From positions 1 to 8,090 of the forward strand of contig CAYTFZ010000110.1 of the NCBI GenBank assembly GCA_964437215.1: a stretch of 8,090 bases of DNA. Reading direction: 5' to 3'. This DNA is from JAAYAN01 sp964437215. GTDB taxonomy: Bacteria; Bacteroidota; Ignavibacteria; Ignavibacteriales; Melioribacteraceae. The position numbers and the translations under genes were made by a program. Positions 1 through 6,565 of this stretch are shown one piece after another; the stretch's first letter is position 1, and each line of letters begins with the position of its first letter. The notes under the pieces were generated by a model that did not search any database, was not told where the DNA came from, and was given only the letters and a program-made list of their open reading frames with translations.

Positions 1-4
1 ACTT

Positions 5-844
5 TTACTTAATATTCTTTTTCCAGGAAATTACTTTTTCGGAGAACTGCTCAACATAAAACTTTGGGGATGATTTCCCTGCAATTGATATAGCTTTCTC
101 CCCTGCTTCTACTGCTTCTTTCCATTTTTCCTGCAACGCCAGAAGTTCAGCTTTTACTTTAAAATTATCGAAAGTTTCTTGAATACTAATGGATTTTTGA
201 ATCGACACAAGCGCGGCATCGAGGTTCGATTTATTTTCGAGAAATGCAACAGCGGTATAATAATGCTGCATCATTGCATTATTCAAAGCATCGTTGTTCA
301 ATTTAAGCAATGCCTCGTCAGTAAAGGCTTCAATTAAAACAGGAATAGCTAAATTTTCCCACTTAAGTTTAAGTTTAGCCGAGTAAGTATTTATATCATC
401 AAAACAATATGTAAGCCACTCGCAAAACGAGCTTTTTTCGGGCATTACATAAAATTTTAAAACATTCTTTGCCGTATCTATAAAAAAAGCTCCCCACTGA
501 TCCCATTCCGAGTTCAGTATCACTTGAAAAGAATCGGGCGAAGGAACTATAAAAAAAGAATATTTACCTGATTTAATAAAACTGCCGTTAACTTTTACGT
601 CATCCGAAAACTCAATTACTGTTGCATTATTTGCACCTGCCCGCCATATTTCATTGTAAGGAACAAGTTTCCCCCAAATTTCGCGGTTTTTTACACCGGG
701 TCGGTGATATGTTACAGTTACATCAGTTAAGCCGATTCTTTGTTTTACTTCGGCATATTGGCTTAACATTGGCCGAGCCGGCTGGGCAAACAATCCACAA
801 ATAAAAAAAAGAAAAAACGTTGCTGCAGTTTTATATAAAATCAT
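5..844 (-). CDS. DUF2911 family exported protein with helical C-terminal region
   Basis: This is a complete 279-residue protein whose biochemical role is unknown. Residues 1-21 form a signal peptide: a short N-terminus with Lys5, then a hydrophobic stretch (about 7-20) ending in LFAQ. It is therefore probably exported to the periplasm or cell surface. There is no good lipobox around Cys16. Residues about 26-170 match DUF2911 as I know it, with hallmark stretches VTYHRPGVKNREIWGKLVPY (43-62) and NEIWRAGANNAT (64-75), followed by a predicted beta-rich part. Residues about 185-279 are helical and TPR-like (for example YYTAVAFLENKSNLDAAL, 195-212, then EKWKEAVEAGEKAIS, 239-253), an extension I recall from other DUF2911 proteins. 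The start is supported by an AAGGA Shine-Dalgarno (complement of 852-856) seven bases upstream. The stop codon lies at 5-7, so any terminator is outside the window. It is transcribed away from the DUF2461 gene. The family assignment is firm; the function is not known. Confidence 0.88.
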   Translation of the reverse strand: MILYKTAATFFLFFICGLFAQPARPMLSQYAEVKQRIGLTDVTVTYHRPGVKNREIWGKLVPYNEIWRAGANNATVIEFSDDVKVNGSFIKSGKYSFFIVPSPDSFQVILNSEWDQWGAFFIDTAKNVLKFYVMPEKSSFCEWLTYCFDDINTYSAKLKLKWENLAIPVLIEAFTDEALLKLNNDALNNAMMQHYYTAVAFLENKSNLDAALVSIQKSISIQETFDNFKVKAELLALQEKWKEAVEAGEKAISIAGKSSPKFYVEQFSEKVISWKKNIK

Positions 845-867
845 AATTAAATCCTTAATTTATTGTG

Positions 868-898
868 TTTACAATAATAGTTAATGTAAATGGATAAT
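868..898 (+). promoter_or_regulatory. Candidate promoter for the DUF2461 gene
   Basis: TTTACA (868-873) and GATAAT (893-898) each match the -35 and -10 consensus at five of six positions, with a 19-bp spacer that is slightly long. Transcription would start around 905, downstream of the ATG at 890 but upstream of the ATG at 953, which agrees with the later start codon. It overlaps the candidate promoter for the divergent gene. This is a sequence match only. Confidence 0.3.
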
Positions 899-903
899 AT
901 CAA
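874..903 (-). promoter_or_regulatory. Candidate sigma-70-type promoter for the DUF2911 gene
   Basis: Read on the minus strand, TTGATA (complement of 898-903) is followed after 18 bp by TATTAT (complement of 874-879). Each hexamer matches the consensus at five of six positions. Transcription would begin near 867, giving a leader of about 23 bases that still includes the AAGGA ribosome site. The spacer is A/T-rich, so chance matches are easy. If the host uses the Bacteroidota-type -33/-7 promoter this reading is wrong. Confidence 0.35.
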
Positions 904-942
904 GAAATTGTTAAAATGTATTCATAATTTTAGTAACAGAAA

Positions 943-947
943 AAGGA
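943..947 (+). promoter_or_regulatory. Ribosome binding site fixing the DUF2461 start at 953
   Basis: AAGGA lies five bases before the ATG at 953. The upstream in-frame ATG at 890 has no purine-rich Shine-Dalgarno in front of it (the preceding bases are TAATAGTTAATGTAA). The same AAGGATTT context precedes the divergent DUF2911 gene, which suggests it is the form this genome uses. Confidence 0.65.
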
Positions 948-952
948 TTTTT

Positions 953-1627
953 ATGAAATATTTTGATGAAAACTTCATTGAGTTTCTCAAAGAACTCGAA
1001 AAAAACAATAACCGCGAGTGGTTTGCCCAAAATAAGAAACGATACGAAAAATATGTTAAACTGCCGTTTTCTATTTTTACGGGAAATCTTATTGAATTGG
1101 TGCGTGATGAAGATCCTGAATTTTGCCCCGATATTAAAAAAGCTGTTTACAGAATTCACCGGGATATCAGATTTTCGGAAGATAAAACCCCATACAAAAC
1201 ACATATAGCCGCGGCAATTTCGTACGGGGGAAGAATGGATTTTGAATCCCCGGGTTTTTATATTGAAATCTCTGCCACGCATTTTACTTATTACGGCGGT
1301 ATTTATATGCTTAGCAAAGAGAGACTGCTAAAATTAAGGAGATTTATTATTACATATAAAAACGAATTCAACAATCTTATCAACGAAGAAAGTTTTGTAA
1401 AAACATTCAATAAAATTTTGGGTTCGGAAAATAAAAGATTAAGTCCCGAATTTCAGAAAGAAGCGTCGGATTTTCCCCTTTTATTTAAAAAACAGTTTTA
1501 CTTTATTGCCCAGTATCAATCAAATATTATTTTTAAGCCGGATTTTCTTAATTTTGTTTACAATCATTACATTAAAGGAAGAAAAGTAAGCGATTTTATA
1601 TACGAAGGAATGGGATTGACAAAATAG
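953..1627 (+). CDS. DUF2461 (TIGR02453-type) family protein
   Basis: This is a conserved protein of unknown function, 224 residues from the ATG at 953. An in-frame ATG at 890 would add 21 residues, but the later start is preferred because it has an AAGGA ribosome site and because family members, as I know them, begin with a phrase like FxxFLKEL close to the N-terminus (here residues 4-15). Family hallmarks visible are NNNREWFAQNKKRY (18-31), YRIHRDIRFSEDKTPYKTH (66-84) and GFYIEI (101-106). No signal peptide or membrane segment is seen, so it is probably cytoplasmic. The length is typical of the family and nothing is truncated. It appears to be a single-gene transcription unit: its upstream neighbour is divergent, and 387 bp of non-coding sequence follow before gltB. 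No clear intrinsic terminator follows it. The family call is confident, but no function can be assigned. Confidence 0.88.
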   Translation: MKYFDENFIEFLKELEKNNNREWFAQNKKRYEKYVKLPFSIFTGNLIELVRDEDPEFCPDIKKAVYRIHRDIRFSEDKTPYKTHIAAAISYGGRMDFESPGFYIEISATHFTYYGGIYMLSKERLLKLRRFIITYKNEFNNLINEESFVKTFNKILGSENKRLSPEFQKEASDFPLLFKKQFYFIAQYQSNIIFKPDFLNFVYNHYIKGRKVSDFIYEGMGLTK

Positions 1628-1897
1628 ATATTGACGCATATAATAATTTTGCTCTTTGCAATATTATACATTCTATCTGTATTTTATTACATTTTACGTT
1701 TCGCGAATAACTTAATTATATAGCAATATATGATTTATACTTAAAATAAGTTAGGCAACTTAAGCTAATCAACTTTAATATTAACACTATAATATTTTTA
1801 TAGCTTACTTGCTTTATTTTCTATATTATTCTATCTTTATGAGTTAAAAAATTGTTTTTTGCCAAATTTTTACTAAACAAACCAGTAAGTAAAGTTC

Positions 1898-1921
1898 TTT
1901 GATGAATTCATATTCATCCAA
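1898..1921. promoter_or_regulatory. Inverted repeat, possible operator
   Basis: GATGAAT (1901-1907) and ATTCATC (1912-1918) are perfect inverted copies separated by TCAT. Extending outward, 1898-1899 pair with 1920-1921 after one mismatch, so nine of ten positions pair. The core ATGAATTCAT (1902-1911) is also a 10-bp palindrome by itself. It lies about 95 bp before the gltB start, a plausible activator or repressor distance. The symmetry is directly visible; the binding role is inferred. Confidence 0.35.
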
Positions 1922-1947
1922 AAGATAATATAAACTTAAAAATTAAT

Positions 1948-1987
1948 TTGTTTACCCTTTTATAATCTTATAAAACCGGGTAACCAA
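1948..1987. promoter_or_regulatory. 40-bp interrupted palindrome over the probable gltB promoter
   Basis: The outer arms TTGTTTACCC (1948-1957) and GGGTAACCAA (1978-1987) pair at nine of ten positions. Directly inside, TTTTATAA (1958-1965) and TTATAAAA (1968-1975) are perfect inverted copies around a TC centre. The only interruption is an extra CC at 1976-1977. A TATAAT hexamer (1961-1966) lies within the dyad. The right end is 27 bases from the gltB ATG. As DNA it looks like an operator covering a core promoter. As RNA, if transcription starts further upstream, it would be a long hairpin in the leader. It is not a terminator, since no T-run follows on either strand. No good -35 precedes the TATAAT at 16-18 bp. 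The symmetry is certain; the function is inferred. Confidence 0.5.
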
Positions 1988-1999
1988 TAAAGAAAATAT

Positions 2000-2003
2000 G
2001 GAG
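2000..2003 (+). promoter_or_regulatory. Probable gltB ribosome binding site
   Basis: GGAG lies 11 bases before the gltB ATG at 2015, a somewhat long spacing compared with five to seven bases for the other three genes here. No alternative in-frame start exists upstream, because an in-frame TAA sits at 1988-1990, so the site serves the ATG at 2015. Confidence 0.5.
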
Positions 2004-2014
2004 ATACGTCTGAT

Positions 2015-5000
2015 ATGAAGACAAATTTTTTGCCTGAGAAACAAGGATTGTATAACCCCGATTTTGAACACGACAGCTGCGGCGTAGGATTTATTGCCAA
2101 TATAAAAGGTATAAAATCGCACGAAATCATCCGCAAGGGGATCCAAATTCTTGATAATCTGGAACACAGAGGAGCTGTGGGAAGCGATCCGCTTACAGGC
2201 GACGGGGCTGGAATTCTTATTCAAATGCCTCACGAATTTTTGAAAAAAAGATGTGCCGAAATTGACATTGAACTTCCGGAATACGGCGAATACGGCACAG
2301 GAATGGTTTTTCTGCCTCATATTATGGAGGACAGAAACAGAATTGAGAATTGGTTTGAAAACATAACCCGCGAGGAAGGACAGTTATTTTTAGGCTGGCG
2401 TGATGTTCCTTTCGATAATTCGCATATCGGGAAAATTGCCCGTGCTTCGCAGCCGTTATTTAAACAAGTATTTATTCAGCGTGGAAAAAATACCGACCCG
2501 AAAGATTTTGAAAAGAAACTTTTTGTTATAAGAAAGCGGGTAGGACTTGCAGTAATGAACTCTGCTTTAAGCTATAAAAACTACTTTTATATTTGCAGCC
2601 TTACTACAAAAACCCTTGTTTACAAGGGGCAATTAATGGCGACACAACTCGATCGCTTTTTCCCCGATCTTACCGATGAATTAATGAAAACAGCCATTGC
2701 ACTTGTACATTCGCGTTATTCTACAAATACTTTCCCTACCTGGGCTTTAGCTCATCCTTTTCGTATGATTGCCCACAACGGCGAAATAAATACTCTGCGC
2801 GGAAACAAGAACTGGATGCACGCCCGCGAAAAACAATTCAAAGGAGATATTTTCGGCGAAGACGTTCACAAAATAATTCCCGTTATTGCTCACGGAAGAA
2901 GCGATTCTGCCTCTTTCGATAATGCTTTGGAAATGCTTGTTATGTCCGGAAGAGAACTTCCCCATGCAATGATGATGATGATACCCGAAGCTTGGTCGGC
3001 TCATAAACAAATGAGCAAGGAAAGAAAAGATTTTTACGAATATCATTCGTGCATAATAGAACCTTGGGACGGACCCGCTTCAATTGCTTTTACCGATGGA
3101 AGATATATTGGCGCTGTTCTGGACAGGAACGGATTGAGACCGTCACGTTACTGCATAACAAAAGACGATTATGTAATAATGGCTTCCGAAACCGGCGTTC
3201 TGGATATTCCTGCTGAAAATATTGTTGTTAAGGACAGGCTCCGCCCGGGTAAAATATTTCTTGTTGATACCCTGGAAGGAAGAATAATTAAAGATGAAGA
3301 AATTAAAGATAAATATGCCGCCAAACAACCTTACGGCGAATGGCTAAAACAGAATATGATAGATATTGCCGAGCTTCCCGAACCTGAAATTCCGGAACAG
3401 GATAGCAATGTTTCTCTCCTTGAAAAACAAAAAGCTTTCGGCTATACTTTGGAAGACATAAAAATTCTTTTACAGCCAATGGCAACAGACGGGAAAGAAG
3501 CTTTAGGCTCGATGGGTGCTGATACCCCCATTGCTGTACTCAGCCGGAAACCGCAGCCTCTATTCAATTATTTCAAACAATTATTTGCACAGGTAACAAA
3601 TCCGCCAATAGACCCGATACGTGAAGAAATTGTAATGAGCGAAAAGGTTCTGCTCGGCTCCGAAGGCAATCTTCTTGATGAAACCCCTGCACATTGCCGG
3701 AGATTACGTCTCCTCAGACCTGTAATTACTAACAAAGAACTTGCAAAGATTAAAAATGTTGACCTTGACGGTTTGAAATCTAAAACACTGGATATAGTTT
3801 TTAAAAGGAAACACGGCAAAAAAGGATTAAAAAAAGCTGTAAAAAAACTTTTTCGTCAGGCAGACGAGGCAGTTAAAGAAGGAATAAACATCCTGATTTT
3901 ATCTGATAGAAATATTAACAGCGATTTAGTTCCTATACCTTCGCTGCTTGCTTGCTCAGGTTTGCACCATCATCTTATTAAAACAGGAACGCGAACAAAA
4001 GTAAGTTTAGTTATCGAATCCGGCGAAGCCCGCGAAATGCATCATTTTGCCGTTTTAATCGGATACGGAGCAAATGCGGTAAATCCTTATCTTGCGTTCG
4101 AAACAATTAAATACGAAGTTGAAAACAACCATTACAATGGTTTGGATTCGTACGAAAAAGCCGAAAAGAATTTCATAAAATCGACAAAGGACGGCTTGCT
4201 TAAGATAATTTCGAAAATGGGAATTTCAACAATCCAGTCCTACTGCGGCGCACAGATTTTTGAGGCTGTGGGACTAAATGAAGAATTTATAGAAAAGTAT
4301 TTTACATCAACGCCAAGCAGACTTGGAGGAATAGGAATTGAAACAGTTGCCGAAGAGATGCTGATTAAGCATTCCGATGCATTTCCGGTTCATAAAAAAT
4401 ACGAAAGCGAACTTAATTCCGGCGGATTTTACCAATGGCGGAAAGACGGCGAACATCATCAGATAAACCCAGCTACCATTGCACTTTTACAACAGTCGGT
4501 GCGTTCAGGTGATTTCAGCAAATTCAAGGAATATTCCGGTATTGTTAACGAACAAGCAACAAACCTTGCCAGTATCCGCGGGCTGCTTGAATTCAACAGA
4601 CTTAATCCAATTCCCATTGAAGAAGTTGAGCCTGCCAGTGAAATTGTAAAAAGATTTGCTACCGGTGCGATGAGTTACGGATCAATTTCAAAAGAAGCTC
4701 ACGAAACTCTGGCTATTGCAATGAACAAACTCGGCGGATTTTCGAATACAGGCGAAGGCGGCGAAGACCCGGCGCGTTTTGTTAAAGAAAGCAACGGCGA
4801 CTGGAAAAGAAGCCGCATTAAACAAATTGCACAAGGCAGATTCGGTGTTACAATAGAGTATTTAAATAATGCCGATCAGCTTCAGATTAAAATGGCGCAG
4901 GGTGCAAAACCGGGTGAAGGCGGACAACTCCCCGGGCATAAAGTATCGAAAGAAATTGCTAAAACAAGATATACAACTCCCGGTGTAGGCTTAATTTCAC

Positions 5001-6550
5001 CTCCGCCGCATCACGATATTTACTCTATTGAAGACTTATCGCAGTTGATTTTCGATTTAAAAAATTCCAATCCCGAAGCCGAAATAAGCGTAAAACTTGT
5101 TTCAGAAATAGGAGTTGGAACAGTTGCGGCAGGTGTTGCAAAAGGCAAAGCCGACCACATTTTAATAAGCGGTTACGAAGGCGGAACAGGAGCTTCGCCT
5201 CTGACTTCAATAAAGCATACAGGACTTCCGATGGAACTTGGAATTTCGGAAGCTCAACAGGTTCTTGTGCTGAATAATCTGAGGCACCGGGTAAAATTGC
5301 AGGCAGACGGACAAATAAAAACCGGACGCGATGTTGTAATTACTGCAATGCTTGGAGCGGATGAATTCGGATTTTCCACAACAGCGCTTATTTCGATGGG
5401 CTGTATTATGCTTCGGAAATGTCATCAAAATACTTGTTCGGTCGGTGTTGCCACACAAGATCCCGAACTGCGCAAGCATTTTGCCGGTAAACCGGAACAC
5501 GTAATTAATTTTTTTACTTATATTGCCGAAGAAGTGCGCGAATACCTTGCACAGCTTGGTTACCGCAAATTTGATGATATTATAGGAAGGGTTGATCTGC
5601 TGGATACAAGACCTGTAGAAAATCACTGGAAAGCTAAAGGTCTCGATTTTTCTTCGGTCCTTCACAGACCCGATGTTCCAGCGCGTACGCCTTTACGTCA
5701 TACAGAAAAGCAGGATCATCTTTTAAATAATGTTTTAGATTACAGGCTTATTGAATCGAGCCGCAAAGCATTTACCGAAAAGAAAAAAGTAAGTTTCTGC
5801 TGCAAGATTAACAATTCGAACCGTACCGCCGGCGCAATGCTTTCATCACGGATTGCCAAAACATTTGGTCAGGCAGGTTTACCCGAAGATACCATTCAAG
5901 TTGATTTTGATGGTTCTGCCGGTCAGAGCTTCGGCGCATTCCTTGCAAAGGGTATTACTTTTGTTCTTGAAGGAGACGCAAACGATTATGTGGCAAAAGG
6001 ATTAAGCGGCGGAAAAGTAATAGTTTATCCTCCAAGAAATGCCGCTTTTAAACCGCAGGAAAATATTATTGCAGGAAACGTGATTCTTTATGGTGCAACT
6101 TCCGGCGAGCTTTATCTTAACGGCATTGCAGGCGAAAGATTTGCAGTGCGTAACAGCGGCGCAGTTGCAGTTGTAGAAGGAATAGGCGATCACGGATGCG
6201 AATATATGACAGGCGGCCGCGTTTTAGTAATTGGGAAAACCGGAAGAAATTTTGCTGCCGGTATGAGCGGCGGAATTGCCTACGTGCTTGATACGGACGG
6301 CGATTTCAGCACAAAATGCAATATGGAAATGGTTGAACTTTTCCCTGCAGAATCCGATGAAGATAAAATGCAGATACTCTCGATGCTGGAAAATCATAAG
6401 AGATATACAAACAGCGAAGCAGCATCCGAAATTCTTGATAATTTTGATAAATATATTAAAAAGTTCGTTAAGGTCTTCCCCGTAGATTACCGCCGCGTTC
6501 TCGAAGAGGAAAAAAATAAAATTGAAAACAATACTGAAGTCTTAATTTAA
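2015..6550 (+). CDS. gltB: Glutamate synthase (NAD(P)H), large (alpha) subunit
   Basis: This is the large GOGAT subunit: it hydrolyses glutamine and uses the released ammonia and electrons to convert 2-oxoglutarate to glutamate in the cytoplasm. It has 1511 residues, the usual bacterial length. A 21-residue propeptide precedes Cys22 (EHDSCGVGF), the expected N-terminal nucleophile of the class-II glutaminase domain (about 22-430), which also shows EHRGAVGSDPLTGDGAG (50-66) and the HSRYSTNTFPTW and HNGEIN segments (232-259). A central linking domain follows (about 470-770). The FMN/2-oxoglutarate barrel (about 820-1200) carries GAMSYGSISKEAH (884-896), AKPGEGGQLPGHK (964-976), ISPPPHHDIYSIEDL (994-1008) and GYEGGTGASP (1053-1062). 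Cys1130, Cys1136 and Cys1141 form the CX5CX4C [3Fe-4S] motif. The glycine-rich GXGXG domain occupies about 1290-1440. The frame is intact. It is followed by gltD after 15 bp, and control probably lies in the dyad upstream. Choice of NADH or NADPH cannot be read from this subunit. Confidence 0.98.
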   Translation: MKTNFLPEKQGLYNPDFEHDSCGVGFIANIKGIKSHEIIRKGIQILDNLEHRGAVGSDPLTGDGAGILIQMPHEFLKKRCAEIDIELPEYGEYGTGMVFLPHIMEDRNRIENWFENITREEGQLFLGWRDVPFDNSHIGKIARASQPLFKQVFIQRGKNTDPKDFEKKLFVIRKRVGLAVMNSALSYKNYFYICSLTTKTLVYKGQLMATQLDRFFPDLTDELMKTAIALVHSRYSTNTFPTWALAHPFRMIAHNGEINTLRGNKNWMHAREKQFKGDIFGEDVHKIIPVIAHGRSDSASFDNALEMLVMSGRELPHAMMMMIPEAWSAHKQMSKERKDFYEYHSCIIEPWDGPASIAFTDGRYIGAVLDRNGLRPSRYCITKDDYVIMASETGVLDIPAENIVVKDRLRPGKIFLVDTLEGRIIKDEEIKDKYAAKQPYGEWLKQNMIDIAELPEPEIPEQDSNVSLLEKQKAFGYTLEDIKILLQPMATDGKEALGSMGADTPIAVLSRKPQPLFNYFKQLFAQVTNPPIDPIREEIVMSEKVLLGSEGNLLDETPAHCRRLRLLRPVITNKELAKIKNVDLDGLKSKTLDIVFKRKHGKKGLKKAVKKLFRQADEAVKEGINILILSDRNINSDLVPIPSLLACSGLHHHLIKTGTRTKVSLVIESGEAREMHHFAVLIGYGANAVNPYLAFETIKYEVENNHYNGLDSYEKAEKNFIKSTKDGLLKIISKMGISTIQSYCGAQIFEAVGLNEEFIEKYFTSTPSRLGGIGIETVAEEMLIKHSDAFPVHKKYESELNSGGFYQWRKDGEHHQINPATIALLQQSVRSGDFSKFKEYSGIVNEQATNLASIRGLLEFNRLNPIPIEEVEPASEIVKRFATGAMSYGSISKEAHETLAIAMNKLGGFSNTGEGGEDPARFVKESNGDWKRSRIKQIAQGRFGVTIEYLNNADQLQIKMAQGAKPGEGGQLPGHKVSKEIAKTRYTTPGVGLISPPPHHDIYSIEDLSQLIFDLKNSNPEAEISVKLVSEIGVGTVAAGVAKGKADHILISGYEGGTGASPLTSIKHTGLPMELGISEAQQVLVLNNLRHRVKLQADGQIKTGRDVVITAMLGADEFGFSTTALISMGCIMLRKCHQNTCSVGVATQDPELRKHFAGKPEHVINFFTYIAEEVREYLAQLGYRKFDDIIGRVDLLDTRPVENHWKAKGLDFSSVLHRPDVPARTPLRHTEKQDHLLNNVLDYRLIESSRKAFTEKKKVSFCCKINNSNRTAGAMLSSRIAKTFGQAGLPEDTIQVDFDGSAGQSFGAFLAKGITFVLEGDANDYVAKGLSGGKVIVYPPRNAAFKPQENIIAGNVILYGATSGELYLNGIAGERFAVRNSGAVAVVEGIGDHGCEYMTGGRVLVIGKTGRNFAAGMSGGIAYVLDTDGDFSTKCNMEMVELFPAESDEDKMQILSMLENHKRYTNSEAASEILDNFDKYIKKFVKVFPVDYRRVLEEEKNKIENNTEVLI

Positions 6551-6565
6551 GTTGCGAGGATTCCC

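Larger units (their letters stand above)
1628..2014. other. A/T-rich intergenic region upstream of gltBD
   Basis: This 387-bp stretch carries no credible gene; the ATGs seen in it open only very short frames. It is markedly richer in A and T than the flanking genes. Just after the DUF2461 stop there is a weak A/U hairpin (about 1639-1667, loop around 1653-1657) with a bulged stem and no proper T-tract, so it is not a convincing terminator. TATAAT hexamers occur at 1639, 1788 and 1961; none has a good -35 at the right distance. The right-hand third holds two inverted repeats, listed separately, which make it a likely control region for gltBD. Confidence 0.7.

Noticed and set aside
1639..1667. 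Possible terminator hairpin after the DUF2461 gene
   Set aside because: The stem is nearly all A/U, needs a three-base bulge, and is not followed by a clean T-run.
1846..1860. A6-TTG-T6 hairpin-like tract in the gltB upstream spacer
   Set aside because: It has only A:T pairs and a three-base loop, so it is expected by chance in this A/T-rich stretch, though it could bend DNA.
1998..2018. Six-codon frame MEIRLI whose TGA overlaps the gltB ATG by four bases, resembling a translationally coupled leader peptide
   Set aside because: It has only a weak purine stretch before it, carries no run of Gln, Glu or other regulatory codons, and its own first bases form the probable gltB ribosome site. Chance is the simpler explanation.
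3829..3847. Two A7 runs in gltB that could cause transcriptional slippage or signal a frameshift
   Set aside because: The reading frame and the family-like sequence continue unbroken through both runs. They encode a Lys-rich helix (about residues 597-622), and runs of this length are expected in a low-GC gene.
5207..5665. Minus-strand open frame of 152 codons inside gltB
   Set aside because: It covers the conserved FMN and [3Fe-4S] coding part of gltB, has no recognisable domain or ribosome site, and is best explained as a shadow of the sense gene.
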